A DNA stretch of 64,000 nucleotides from Dactylis glomerata (taxonomy: Eukaryota > Streptophyta > Magnoliopsida > Poales > Poaceae), in contig QXEO01000550.1 of NCBI GenBank assembly GCA_007115705.1, positions 308,111 through 372,110 of the forward strand, read 5' to 3'. Position 1 is the stretch's first letter. Every line of letters begins with the position of its first letter. Positions 1 to 12,984 of this stretch are shown here, one piece after another. A model generated the notes under the pieces. The model did no database searches and was not told where the DNA came from. It was given only the letters and a program-made list of their open reading frames with translations. The translations under genes and the position numbers were made by a program.

Positions 1-399
1 GAGGTAGGAGGCGGCGCACCTCTCTACCCTCTCTAATAAATAGTCAGCTATATTGTAATTATAGGGTTAGATCATGTTTAAACAAAACCCTAGTTTCTAG
101 ACAGAACCAAGTGTTCCTCTGAAATTATTTGCACTAATTTGTATAGATCCGGTGTTCGTTCTACTGAAAGTCTGAGTGTAATCTGTTGTTTTCATTGGGA
201 ATTAGTATATTGCATCACCGCTTCATGGTCGGCAGCTACGTGCGCAAGCGTGTGACGTTGCGAATATCCAAAGGGTTGAGAGCTGTTGCGCTGGCAGCAG
301 GGATTAGCCGGAGAGTTTACAGCGACACTCGAGTTATCTTCATCACCATCATCGCCATCTACATCGCGCTCGCTGAGAAGATCGGGACACCCCTTATCA
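1..399 (+). repeat. E1 5' LTR, partial (3' portion)
   Basis: Direct repeat of the end of the LTR at 3717-4663. It ends CCCTTATCA, three bases before the primer binding site. Small ORFs here are also found in the other LTR and have no recognisable product. Confidence 0.88.
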
Positions 400-402
400 T
401 CT

Positions 403-414
403 TGGTATCAGAGC
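403..414 (+). other. E1 primer binding site (tRNA-iMet type)
   Basis: TGGTATCAGAGC is the usual plant initiator-methionine tRNA primer site. Its position just inside the LTR end sets E1's orientation as plus. Confidence 0.88.
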
Positions 415-1795
415 TCCACGGTTTACTCGGTGAGCATCCACAAATCCATCCCCACAATTCGTTTTTGTTTTCAGTCCTATCCAGAAAAAGCCAAAAAAAT
501 AGGGTTCTTAGTTTTGCCATAGCCTAGATTGCACCGTATTGAGTTTTAGTCGCTGATTGTCTTTTCGCGTATCTTTTCTTCCAATTTGTAGGAGTCTAGG
601 TTCACCGATCTTTTCTGCATCTTAGTTTTGAGTTTAGATCTTGTTTGAAGTCTCGTTGATCTTGGTCTTCTTCCTTAGTCTGAACGTTTGTTTGGAGTTG
701 CTCTTGTGCACGCTCAGATCCGATCGGCAAAGCAATCCTTCAGTTGTTAGACGTTGTTCCCAGATCCGATCGCTATTTAAAAAAAATTGAGAAAAAGGGG
801 ACGTGGGCACACAGCCAACCACGCCGCACCATCAAAAAAAAAACAAAGAACAAGGTCGCTGCAGATCGGTTTTCCTCTGGCAGTCCTTGCATCGATCGCG
901 TTAAAAAAAAGAAACAAGCAACTAGCCCGCTCGCCCGCCCCCAGACAACCTCCGCGGTCGAGCGCGCTCGCCTCGCTAGGCGCTGGGACGGGGTCGCCCG
1001 ACCCCAGACAGCCTCCGCGGTGTAGCGCCAGATCGGGCCAAACAATTTTAGGCCCAAATTCGAGTTAGTAAAAAAAATAGAAAAAAAAGACGTACACTGC
1101 AATTACTCTACGCAGTACACACCACACCTATAAAAAAAAGACAAACTACTTTGTCCGTTTCACGTCGCCGTCGCGCTGCCGTGTGTTTCCAGCGTCGTAT
1201 ATCTCTGCCGCGACATTTTTTTCGTTGATTTCTCTGCCGCGACAGCGTGTTACCATTGTGTCCACATAGCGTACTTTCTACACGATTTTGATCGCTTTAG
1301 CTACAACCTGTCTACTGCATCGTGTTAGGAGCTTACCCATACGAGACTAGCTACTTCATGCTCATCAGGCTGCTGCCGTGTGCGCAATCTTGTGCCTGTT
1401 CGTTGAGCTATTGCTAGCGTCTCTCTTGTGCATTGCAACACGAGCCTATACTCTGACATATACTTTTTGAGCTCACTTTTCAGAGTTGCTTTGCCCCGTT
1501 TATCTACACCGTGTGTGTTTCCATGGGTCTTTATCAAACGATCAGCACTAGGACTTGTATTTCGGTGTAGTTAGGTATCCATACCAAGCCCCACCATATA
1601 CCCTGGTTTGTCGCGTGACAGTTTCTTATATCCTCGGTATTTGCTTCATCACATCCGTGCACATTTCAGTCTCTACGCGTGGTAAGCATTTATTATTCAC
1701 TTTGGAACGGTAAGATACCTCTTTCTTTCAGTTTTGAGTGAGCTGAGAGTTCCACCATATATATATTGCTGCCGTTTCCTTTGTCTTTACTAATA
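415..1795 (+). other. E1 leader, non-coding
   Basis: About 1.4 kb between the primer site and the ORF start. It has several A-rich runs (779-790, 832-846, 1068-1090) and no convincing ORF. A GC-rich block lies near 930-1025. Nothing else is recognised. Confidence 0.6.
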
Positions 1796-3730
1796 ATGGC
1801 AGATGATGACGAGGAGGATCCATTATCATTGCAGTTTGATTGAAGCAATACATTTTGGGAGGAGGATTCTAGGGTGGTGCTTAATTCAGGTTTGTTCCAC
1901 TTCACTGCAGATATTAATGGAAGACCTGCTGCTGTTACCATTGATAATTGTTCTTTACCGAACTTGGTTAGTATTGAGGTTGTTGAAAAGATGCAATTGC
2001 GTACTTATGGAAAAATTAAACCATATATGTTGGCTTCTTATGATCATGCACTACCGATTACGCGAACCACCCATGTTCCTCTCACCATTTATGGCCATAC
2101 AGTTCATATTCGTTGTGATGTGGTTCCTAGAGCGCTAAATTTTTGCCATATTTTGTTGGGAAAATCTTGGTGTTCTCAGTTTCAAGTTGTTTTTGGTAGT
2201 GATCATCCTGACCCCTCCATCTTTTGGAATAGTAAGCATACATGGTTGTCATATATTTGCATTAAGGAATTTCAGGAGGTTAGGCGTCAAAACCTACGTC
2301 CACCTGCAGCCCTCCCAATAAAACCACATGTTGCTCCTGTTCCTACACCACCCGACCTATGTATTCCCACCATGTGTACACCTCAGCCACCTAAAGTTAA
2401 CTTGTATGATTCCACATTATGTGTAGATACGAGTGTGCATCGGAGTGAGAATGTCATTGTTCCAGAAAAACTGAGCGAGGGAGTTGCTAGGACATGTGAG
2501 GATATTTCAACTAATGTAACCATGTCTACTCCTAGTGTTGTTTCTTGTGAAATGCAGGTTGCTTTTGAAGAAAGGGAGCCGCCTATTTTACAACCTGCAT
2601 CACCGGTTTGTGTATTATCACTTGAGGAGGACGTTCCGGTGCCTACTACATCCGAGGAGCCTATCATTGCAATAGGCAGTGTTTTGGAACTACAACCAGC
2701 CATGGAAAATCTTTGTGAGTCTACTCCTTTGCTGGTTCCTTCTTGTGATTTATCTTGCACTACTGTCTCAGCACCTTGTGATACTTTGCTAAATTCGAAT
2801 TTTGATCATGTGGTACTGATGACACATAAAGAAGTACTTGCTCGAATACCACCTGTTCATATTGTGTATTCAATCATGCTAAATAAACCTATTAATTTGA
2901 GTTGTGCTATGAATAAGATTTCTGAAATTTCATATTTACATTCTAGCACATATGCCTATTGCTTTACTTTTAATTTAGTTGGTGAATATAGCATGAGTGA
3001 TGATTTTCTGGTGGACCACATATGCATTACATGTGATAGAATCGCTGAATTGAAACTTGCTGTTTTCAGCAATATATGCTATGTGTCGAAATCATTTTGT
3101 TGTGGGACAATATATAAGTTTTCTGATAACATAAAGGATTCTACTCTAGTTGATTTCTTACAGCCAACAGACATAACTTCACCTATGTTGGCTTGTTCTG
3201 ATCTTGATAGAACAGAATTTGATTTTTCATATCAATTATGTTTTTCTCAGCACGTGTTGCCTAGTTGTGCTATGGATTTACACTACCCTGATCTTTGCAA
3301 ACTACGATGCATGTTAGATGTTGTGAGCACTTATCCTGATCATATATATGTTTCCTTTACATATCATCGTAGCATAACTGAAGCATGGTATAAACCTGTT
3401 TTATTCTTGAATTTGTTGGCTTGGTTTGACCGTGCTCATAATAAATTTGATCATCGAGCGTCTGTGGGAACACTAGATTTAATATTGCAGCATAAAATTA
3501 TCTACTTATTTGTTCCCCGACGTCCTCATGACAATATGAACATCACTTATATTTGCAATTTCCGTTGCGTCTTATCTACTAGGAATACTCATCCTGTCAA
3601 AACAGATACAACATATTACATATATATATATACTCTGCGTACACGTTGTTCTTTTTGTTTCTTCCATTTTCAGCTTACCCAAAGCCGAGTACGGCTTTTT
3701 TTGAAGAAAGGGAGGATGATGAGGATATAA
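1796..3730 (+). pseudogene. E1 ORF: retropepsin-like domain plus long unrecognised C-terminal region, one in-frame stop
   Basis: An ATG at 1796 in good context (AATAATGGC) opens an acidic N-terminus. An in-frame TGA follows at 1841-1843, after which the same frame stays open to 3730 (about 644 codons in all). Residues about 35-135 resemble the gypsy aspartic protease of element B: an IDxxSxxNLVSI-VVEK stretch, then CDVVP and a terminal LLGKSW, matching B's IDGGSCNNLASIDMVEK, CDVVP and LLGRPW. The catalytic Asp is kept (codon 50), but the next residues are Asn-Cys instead of Gly-Gly or Ser/Thr-Gly. The remaining roughly 500 residues are Ser/Thr/Cys-rich and match nothing I recognise. The final codons pass through the polypurine tract into the 3' LTR. 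The product may be a gag/protease-derived helper protein, or a relic. The protease homology is moderately sure; activity is doubtful. Confidence 0.65.
3703..3716 (+). other. E1 polypurine tract
   Basis: GAAGAAAGGGAGGA directly precedes the TGATGAGG start of the 3' LTR. It is the expected plus-strand priming site. Confidence 0.75.
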
Positions 3731-4663
3731 TCATGGATTATACTATTTTCAACTGTTTGAACTGGAAAGAAATATTAAGTCAAATTGATGATTACTATCA
3801 GGTGAATTTATTCCTAATCAAAAATAATACTTTGATATTTAAGAATTATATACTATCTAAATCATTGTACTATTATTTGATTAGATTTGACATCTATCGG
3901 ACTAGCGCTAGCGGGAGGAGAGGGAGGAAGGCGAAGGCGACCGGAAATGGAAATCAGGCGATACTAGAATGCATTGGACTCACGTGCTATTATGAGTACA
4001 TGTATGCAAAGTCTAGTCAGAAGGGTGGGTCCCAAAAACACATACATGCTACGTTGATGCATGAACCATGGTCCATGTGCGTGATGCAATCTTCATGCAT
4101 CATGGTCGCTGGATGCAAAAGGATCGGCCAAGGCGTGCCTGTTCTTGCTACGATGCGACTAGGAGAAGACGTGCACAAGCGATCAGCTAGTCCTGGCATG
4201 GGCCAGCCGGATATCTTCAGCCCAGGAGCCCACGACAGTCACGAGCGAGTCCATGCTGGAGGCGGAGGCAGGAGGCGGCGCACCTCTCTACCCTCTCTAA
4301 TAAATAGTCAGCTATATTGTAATTATAGGGTTAGATCATGTTTAAACAAAACCCTAGTTTCTAGACAGAACCAAGTGTTCCTCTGAAATTATTTGCACCA
4401 ATTCGTATCGATCTGGTGTTCGTTCTACTGAAAGTCTGAGTGTAATCCGCTGTTTCCATTGGGAATTAGTATATTGCATCACCGCTTCGTGGTCGGCGGC
4501 TACGTGCCCAAGCGTGTGACGTTGCAAATATCCAAAGGGTTGAGAGCTGTTGCACTGGCAGCAGTGATTAGCCGGAGAGTTTACAGCGACACTCGAGTTA
4601 TCTTCATCACCATCATCGCCATCTACATCGCGCTCGCTGAGAAGATAGGGATACCCCTTATCA
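3717..4663 (+). repeat. E1 3' LTR
   Basis: A TG...CA LTR of about 947 bp. It starts after the polypurine tract and ends TTATCA; positions 4265-4663 match 1-399. An AT-rich TATA-like stretch (CTAATAAATAG, near 4298) could serve as promoter. The next five bases are TTTTG. Confidence 0.82.
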
Positions 4664-5563
4664 TTTTGTCTTGGTACTCTCTACTCTCATTTCCTTCCTC
4701 GTCTCCCCTTTCATACCCTGCGGCGACTTGGTTGCGTCTTCCGTGGCCATCCTCATTGCGAGACCTGCGCCTTTGCATGTTTGCTCTGTCGACTTCTGGC
4801 AAACGCGCCCTTTTATTGTTGTAAGCGTCTTCTCCATCAGCGAATCTTCTTGCGATCTCCATTAATTCTGACACTATTTTGGGTATTGTTCTCCCTAACT
4901 CTTCCGCGAGGTCCGAACGGTGAAGGCCAGCCGAAAAAGCGTCTACTGCCCGCTTGTCGGAGACGTCTTCTACGGAGTTTTTTTATTATACTCCACCGCT
5001 GGATATATGATTGTAGAGTTTCACCCTTTCCCTAAATAAAGGATTTGACTTCTTCGATTGATGCTGGATGTTTGTATGTCGAACGAAAATTTCTTGCGAA
5101 TTGATTTTCCAGTTCGCCCCAACTCCCTATGGACTCGTTGGGTAGGGTGCTTAACCAGGACCATGCTGCGCCGGTGAGGTGGAGTTGTAAACTTAGCATT
5201 GCTGTCGCTCTTGTTCCTCCCAGTATTTGTACTGCTTGAAGGTAATCTGATAGCCATAACCTATGACCCATCGTACTTCTGCTGGTCGTGTGGTAATTTG
5301 AATCCTTTGGGTACTCGCATTTTGCGAACCCTTCCGGTAAAGCATAGCGCACCCATCTCCTTTTCATCATCCTCGTAGTTTTCTTCCTTCCATGCATAGC
5401 GTGCTTTGTTCACCTTATTTTGTGCTATAATATTCCTTGCATCCTCCACTCGTGCCTTGTGGTTTTCGTCACCTAATGGGTCGCTTGATTGACTTTGCAA
5501 GGATTGGTACTTTTGACTCTTCTTTCCCTGATCCTCGTAATATGTTGACTTCTTTTCTGAGGA
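4664..5563 (-). pseudogene. Element D gag, downstream fragment (Retand-type gypsy), frameshifted
   Basis: Read on the minus strand, three frames together give a gag closely matching element C: LWLSDYLQAVQILGG, LPNESIGSWGELE, NFRSTYK and FADGEDAYNNKR all recur. At least three frame changes occur along the piece, so it is not translatable. It continues upstream at 51538-52568, from which the LARD insertion separates it. Its downstream side is cut at 4664 by E1; protease, RT and integrase of D would lie left of the window. Confidence 0.85.
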
Positions 5564-6266
5564 TGCGGTGACCCAGCATACCACTGCATGTGTAGTATGC
5601 AAGTCGTTGACATAACACCAATGAAACACCGTCTCACTAGTATTACATCCCTTAGAGTGGTACAACAGAAACATTGCAGGTCGAAGGCATGACTATAGAA
5701 TTACAATTTTCATCATACAGAAGATCTTTAGAACCTCCTCAATAGGTAGAGGTTTAGTTCTGGCGACTACAATCGATAAAGAATACACTGAAGACTAAAC
5801 TAAAGCTACAACTAATGTAGTTGGCTTACTACTCACTACAGAATTACCCTAACTACTTAGGTTCTAGGATTAGGGATTTGGTTCCCTTCTATACCTATTC
5901 TAGTTTTCCACCAAGCTTGATATAGGCGTTGACTCCATTGACAGCTTCCACCTCTGGTCAAGACTTCTTCTTTAGCTTCGGTTCATTGGGATTGCCTCCT
6001 CCTGATGCCTCCAATCTAAGCAAGGGTTAAGAGGGAGTGGGGTGAGTAACGAGCGTTACCCAACAAGTTCATATAGGAAATAAGGTGTTTTATGCACTAT
6101 CTACAGCCGTAGACCCAAGAGTCATTTGGCAATGCAAGTTTTCGTAAACATTTCTTCAAGAGGTTGCTTTTATTCTGAAGAACTATGTCCGTCAGCCTTC
6201 ACAGGTTGATTAGAACTTCATGGAGTTCCTTTCCTGCCGTGTTTGCAGTTCCTTCCCGGAACAAGG
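5564..6266 (-). repeat. LARD 3' LTR, block 1
   Basis: Matches 46540-47243 of the other LTR. It is broken at 6266 by element A and resumes at 13915, with CAAGG duplicated at the junction. Confidence 0.88.
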
Positions 6267-7191
6267 TGATAGGGCAAAGGTGTCCGATCTTTTGATGAGA
6301 TCTTGATATGTCGATTTGGTGGGTGGAGTTCGTGCTTGACGATCCGACTACACGTGCGAAGCTCGTGCGCCAATGCAATCGCTAGGACAATCTCCGGGAG
6401 TTACTGATCTTGCGGATGCACGATCAGCCTGACCAGCGAGGGTCTTAATTCCTACCTGAAATCAAGAACAAGTAAGAACTAATACCGCAATCAAGATATT
6501 GCGGATGAAAGATGTATGCTTTATTCAAAAGGTGGGATTCCGAATAGGCGGTCTTCTTCTGGGCGATTGGCCTCAAAAGTCGAGCTCATAGTTGCAGCAA
6601 TGGCTAACTTTAGTCTAATCAAAATCCGAGTTCTAATGACGACTACGGGGGGTATTTGAGGAGGAAAAGGTAGGGGTGCGACCAGCCATGGGTATGGTGG
6701 TCGAACGGAACCCTAACATGCCTTTTCTCCTCAAATTCGGACTCCTAAAAGTGGCTGTCTTATTTGCTGCCAAAATTACATGGGCCTGGCCCAAAAATAA
6801 AAGTGACGCAGCACCATATCTATCTAAGGACAAATTTATGAAGTAGTTCTTTGTATATTTCGTCCAAGTCTTCATCCTTCATTATGGTGGCTTCAAAGTT
6901 CTGAAATCTCCACTCGTGGCATCTTCTTCAATCCTCAAACGCTTGCTGCCATCTCCATGCATGATCATGCTCCAATGCTTGTCCCTCTCATCCATGCTAG
7001 GTCCATCATTCCTAAGAGTAACAAACATATCTGATTTAGGCAGCATCATATTGTCATGTATGTGAGAAAGAGTTCCAAGAAACGAAAGTACCTGATAGTT
7101 AAGTTGCTTGGCACGAGCTCGAGTGATGGGTCCTTGTATGTGTTCCGCTGTAGGTGCAGCGGTTGTATCAATAGATGGGATGTCCTCATCA
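6267..7191 (-). repeat. Element A 3' LTR
   Basis: On the minus strand it runs TGATGAGGACATC...TTGCCCTATCA, 925 bp. It contains the last roughly 100 codons of the polyprotein frame, as in element B. Confidence 0.92.
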
Positions 7192-10100
7192 TGCTCCCCT
7201 TCTTGAATTGAAGTCGTCCTCGACGCAACCTCATCTTCTTCACCGAAGTAAGGCTTTAAATCTGCAATGTTAAATGTAGGACTTACCGTACCAAAATCTG
7301 CAGGAAGCTCAAGTTTATATGCATTATCATTGATTTTCTCTATCACCTTAAAAGGACCATCAGCACGTGGCATTAACTTAGACTTGCGCAAATCAGGAAA
7401 ACGATCTTTGCGCAAATGCAACCAAACAAGATCACCAACCTCAAACACAACATGTTCTCGTCCTCTATCCCCAGCAACTTTATACTTAACATTCATGCGT
7501 TCTATGTTGTCTTTAGTAGTTGCATGCAATTTTAAAATCAAATCAGCACGTTGTGTAGCATCGAAATTATTTTGCACTGAAGATGGTAAAGGCAACAAAT
7601 CAATAGGTGCACGTGGAACAAAACCATAGACAATCTGAAAAGGGCTCATATTTGTGGTAGAATGCAGCGAACGATTATAAGCAAATTCAATATGAGGCAA
7701 ACACTCTTCCCACAATTTTAAGTTCTTCTTTAAAACAGCCCGCAACATGGTAGATAAAGTTCTATTAACTACTTCAGTTTGTCCATCAGTTTGGGGATGA
7801 CATGTAGTACTAAACAGCAATTTAGTCCCCAACTTAGCCCATAAACATCTCCAAAAGTGGCTAAGAAATTTAGTATCACGGTCAGAAACAATAGTATTTG
7901 GCACACCATGCAAACGAACGATATCACAAAAAAACAAATCAGCAATGTGCGAAGCATCATCGGTCTTGTGACAAGGAATAAAGTGTGCCATCTTAGAAAA
8001 CCGATCCACAACAACAAAAATACTATCCCACCCCTTCTGTGTACGAGGTAATCCCAAAACAAATTCCATCGAAATATCCTCCCAAGGAACACTAGGAACA
8101 GGAAGAGGCATATATAAACCATGTGGATTAAGGCGAGACTTAGCTTTTTGACAAGTAGTGCAGCGTGCCACGAATCTCTCAACATCTCGCCGCATGCGTG
8201 GCCAAAAGAAGTGTGCAGCAAGAACATCCTCCGTCTTCTTGACACCAAAGTGTCCCATTAATCCTCCTCCATGCGCCTCCTGTAACAACAAAAGACGAAC
8301 GGAACCATCTGGGATGCATAGTTTGTTAGCACGGAACACAAATCCATCAGTAAGGATGAATTTGTTCCATGTTCCACCATCTCTACAATTTTTCAACACA
8401 TCTTTAAATTCAGCGTCATGCAAGTATTGTTCCTTTATAGTTTCCAACCTAAAATTTTTGAAGTCAAGCTGAGATAGCATAGTATAGCGGCACGACAAAG
8501 CATCAGCAATAACATTATCTTTACCCTTTTTGTGTTTGATAACATAAGGAAAAGACTCAATAAATTCAACCCACTTTGCATGTCGACGATTCAGTTTTGC
8601 TTGACTACGAATATGCTTCAAAGATTCATGATCAGAATGTATAACAAATTCTTTAGGCCATAAATAATGTTGCCAACTTTCTAATGTCCGAACCAGCGCA
8701 AATAATTCTTTATCATAAGTAGAATAGTTCAGACTAGGCCCACTCAATTTTTCACTAAAATATGCTACAGGTTTGCCCTCTTGTAATAACACACCTCCGA
8801 AACCAATTCCACTAGCATCACATTCAAGTTCAAACATCTTATTAAAATTAGGAAGTTGGAGTAATGGAGCATGTGTTAACTTATCTTTCAGTATCATGAA
8901 GGCCTCTTGTTGTGCATCGCCCCAAACAAAGGGCACATCCTTCTTTGTGAGCTCATTCAATGGCGCAGCAATAGAACCAAAATCTTTGACATAGCGCCTA
9001 TAAAACCCAGCGAGACCAAGAAAAGTCCTCACTTGTGTGACCGTCTTGGGCTGCGGCCAATTCTCAATAGCTTCAATATTGGCTGGATCAACTTCAATTC
9101 CCTGTTCTGTAACAACATAACCAAGAAAAGCAACTCTGTTTGTGCAAAAGGTGCACTTCTCAAGATTACCATACAGACGTGCATCACGTAAAGCATTGAA
9201 AACAGCACGTAAATGATCCAAATGGTCCTCTAAAGATTTGCTATATATGAGAATATCATCAAAATATACCACCACAAAACGACCAATAAAAGCACGTAAA
9301 ACTTCGTTCATCAGTCTCATAAAGGTACTAGGTGCATTAGTTAAACCAAACGGCATTACTAACCACTCATATAAACCGAACTTAGTTTTAAAAGCTGTTT
9401 TCCATTCATCTCCTAATTGCATACGAATTTGGTGGTAACCACTACGCAAATCAACTTTAGAGAACATAATAGAACCACTCAACTCATCCAGCATGTCATC
9501 CAAACGAGGTATAGGGTGACGCTATCGAATGGTAATATTATTAATAGCTCGACAATCAGTACACATGCGCGAAGAACCATCTTTCTTAGGTACTAAAATA
9601 ATAGGAACAGCGCATGGACTAAGAGACTCACGAATATAACCTTTGTCCAATAAACTCTGGATTTGTCGTTGGATCTCTTTTGTTTCTTCAGGATTGGTGC
9701 GATATGGCGCACGGTTGGGCAGCGAGGCTCCTGGAATCAAATCAATTTGGTGTTCTATCCCACGAATAGGTGGAATTCCAGGTGGAACATCTTGTGGAAA
9801 AACGTCCATGTATTCATGCAAAAGGTTAGCAACCGCAGGTGGCAAAGAACGAGGCATATCCTCAAATGAAAACAGAACTTCTTTGCAAACAATGGCATAA
9901 CATGGAGTAATATTGACATCAATTTTAGCAAGATCAGATTTGCTAGCAAGTAAACAAGGATTCTTCAAACGAATTTCAGTAGCATGGTTAGTATCAGATT
10001 TAGAAGAATGCTTAGGGGGTACAAAATCTGCAGCAACAATCTGATTCTCACTCTTATGTTTGTCATCATTTTTTAATCTACTAGCTCTATCAGATCATCT

Positions 10101-11989
10101 TTCAAAATTTGTTCCGGAGTCATGGGTTTAAGTCCAATTTTCTTGCCAGCATGTGTAAGAGAATACTGATTAGTTTTACCATTATGTACAGATTCTCTAT
10201 CAAATTGCCATGGCCTACCAAGTAACAAAGAACAAGCTTGCATAGGTACAACATCACAATCAACAAAATCTGAATAAGTACCAATAGTAAAATGCACGCG
10301 TGCAGTTCTTGTTACCTTGAGCTTACGGGAGATCTCAAACCATTGAATGTAATATGGATGAGGTCGTTGTCATGTGGGTAGAGCAAGCTTCTCCACCATG
10401 TCAATACTAGCCAGATTGTTACAACTCCCTCCATCAATGATGATCCGGATAGCTCTCTCCTTAACAACAGCTCTTGTTTGAAACAAATTATGGCGTTGAT
10501 CATGCTCGGCTTTGCTCAATTGCACACTCAAGACACGTTGTGCAACTAAACTCTTGTATTGATCAGCAGTCTCAGCTCCCATTACCTCCATCTCCTTGTC
10601 AGAATCAGAATTGGCACCATCACGTGCCGCAATAAGTGCCAATGTATCATCATCAAAATCACTCGCAGAGTCATATTCGCCATCTTCTAGCACCACCATC
10701 ACATGTTTGGTTCGGCATTCTTTTTCGATGTGACCAAACCCAAAACATTTGCGACATTGAATGTCGCAAGTCTTCCCCGTGGAGGCCATGGAAGAAGAAC
10801 TCCGTGTCGGACCAGCAGATGGTGATGGAGCAGGAGCAGGAGCAGGTGGCGTTCTTGACGTCGGCGTGGTATACCTGGAGGTGGAAGGACCTGGTGCATC
10901 CCCACGAGAAGGTGGAGCTCATTGGCACGTAGACCATGAAGGAGTACGACCTGCAGAATTATTAGCTCTTCTCCATGATGGTTGACGATCCTGCACTTCA
11001 AGTTCAGCTTTGCAAGCAAGGTGAAATAAACGAGTAATAGTGTTGTACTCCTTGTAGTCTAAAATATGCTGAATCTCCTTATTTAAACCACCAAAGAAAC
11101 GTGCAAGCATAGCTTCATTATCCTCTACAATACCACAACGAATCATGCCCGTTTGTAACTCTTGATAATAATCTTGTACTGAATTTTTGCCTTCTTCTAA
11201 ACGAGTTAATTTCTTAAGCAAGTCCCGTTGATAATGTGGAGGTACAAAATGAGTACGCATGGCATGTTTTAGACCAAGCCAAGTAGCAGGAATATTAGCA
11301 TGATTGACTCGACAATGTTCAGACCACCAGATAGAAGCAAAATCTATAAATTCACATGTAGCAGCACTAACACGCAAATTCTCTGGGTAGCGTAAACACG
11401 CAAAACGTTGCTCTACTTCTAATTCCCAAGTGAGATATCCATCAGGATTATATCTACCCTCAAATGGCGGAATATTTAATTTCAGCTTGGCCACATGTTC
11501 ATCATCACGTACCGGACGCGGAGGTGGACGAGCGTTGCGGTTGTATTGCCGCGGACGGCCAGGTGCAGGTTGTTGGACCTCATCCTCGTCGAGCTCGTTT
11601 TCATCTTCGAACTCGTTTGCCCCCTCGTCAGCAGCATATCCGTCCTGGGTGGCCGCCTCCGTAGCGGCCGCAGCAGCTGCCGCAGCTGTAACGGTACCCG
11701 CAGATGGCGGTATGAGAGGAACGCGGCGAGCACGTGGTACAGGGATGCCCGGCTGTGGCAGTGGTGGTAAACGGGCCAGGACTTCCTGGAACCGGGCGTC
11801 GAGCTTGGTGTTGAAGGATGCCTCAAGACCAGCCATCTTGTCCATCGCATCAGAAAGCTTGGAATCAACATCACCCAAGCGTGTGTCCACATCTTGTGCA
11901 CGCCCCACCAACAGCCGAGTGAAGTGGGCATGCAACTCTGCATTAGTCATCTTCTCCGGATCAACATCATCCTTCGTGGTTCCTGTCAT
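6882..11989 (-). pseudogene. Element A gag-pol polyprotein, inactivated
   Basis: Near-identical to B's intact polyprotein along its whole length. The ATG corresponds to B's at 11989. Visible lesions are TGA at 10919-10921 (gag C-terminus), TGA at 10370-10372 (protease region, where B has a CGA Arg codon), a one-base loss near 10092 causing a frameshift, and TAG at 9522-9524 (RT, where B has Tyr). The longest open piece (6882-9503) still covers most of RT with YFDD, RNase H and integrase. The GAC/GAT-GAC catalytic residues and the HHCC finger are present there. It cannot make a full polyprotein. Confidence 0.9.
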
Positions 11990-12972
11990 GGTTAGCGTAG
12001 AAGCAAGCACAAATATATATACCTACGCACTACGGAATATGGTGAAAACACGCGTAATCCGTCAAGCGGTATACAAAGCTCTTACAAGTTCTTACCAAAT
12101 AGGAGGAAGGTGATATGCAACCAGCAAAGAGCAGCGACTCCCAAAATTGCACAAAGCGATTACCAGGTGTCGATACAAAGCACGTGCAGAAATATGTGGA
12201 GCTGTAGGAAGGCTTATATGGTAGCAAAAACACAGCAAATATCAAAATAGCAATGCAATGTTGAAAGAATGCTCAACCACGGTACTGTGCTGGTCCTAGG
12301 CTATACCGTGCTAGAGACGCGAGCCGAGAACACTAAGAAAGTCACGGCGTGGCACAACAAGCAGAAAGAAACAGCTCCAAAGCAAGATATAAGTGAAGAT
12401 CTGCAGGAATTCGTATGCAAAAGTTATGGCCAGTTGAAGTTTGCTGTCGAAAACCGTCAAAAACTAACAAAACTGTCCAATTCGGACTAAATTCGGACTG
12501 GACTAGTAGGCACGGGTCAACCCGACTTGGATGCGGATTTGACTTCTTTTTTTTTTTGCTCTTCTTCTTCCTCTTGACTGGCGACCGAAACCTAACTCAC
12601 GGACTCTGAAAAAGGCACAGATGAAATTGGGAGGAACAAACAAAATCTTATGTGAAGGCGGTGGCGGAAGTATATGGCGTGGTGGTGGAAGGATATGGTG
12701 GAGCAGTGGTGCAAGCGTGCGGCGGCGGCGGGACTATGGTGATTCGAACTCGAAACTCTAAAGGAATAGACACTAAGACCAGCAACTCGACACGCGGATG
12801 CAGACACAAATTCAACGATGCAAACTGAAAAGACAATGCAAAGGCTCGGATGGTTTATGGGACGAGATGATCTAAACCCTAACTGTATTTTTGGCTTTTT
12901 CGTGGTTTATAGGTATGAACACATATGCAATCTAAACTACGAAAACAGTAAATCTCACCGAGCAACCTGAAA

Positions 12973-12982
12973 TCTGATACCA
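12973..12982 (-). other. Element A primer binding site
   Basis: On the minus strand TGGTATCAGA lies two bases after the 5' LTR end, matching an iMet-type primer. B has the same site. Confidence 0.82.
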
Positions 12983-12984
12983 CT

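Larger units (their letters stand above)
1..4663 (+). mobile_element. E1: non-autonomous LTR retrotransposon, 5' LTR truncated by window start
   Basis: Positions 1-399 repeat at about 4265-4663 with few differences, and both copies end in TTATCA. The left copy is followed by a tRNA-iMet-type primer binding site, and the right copy is preceded by a polypurine tract. The right LTR is about 947 bp, so roughly the first 550 bp of the left LTR lie outside the window. The interior (400-3716) holds one long ORF and no reverse transcriptase, RNase H or integrase. The element is therefore non-autonomous and presumably moved by a gypsy partner; that is inferred from the primer site and the protease-like domain. 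The right flank starts TTTTG; the matching TSD would lie left of the window. It interrupts the gag of element D. Confidence 0.85.

Noticed and set aside
3646..4386. 246-codon ORF spanning the end of E1 and its 3' LTR
   Set aside because: It crosses the polypurine tract and LTR promoter region, has no domain and has no conserved start.
7267..9191. Plus-strand ORFs of 64-120 codons across element A
   Set aside because: They lie opposite the pol frame and mirror ORFs opposite B's pol; shadows of coding sequence.
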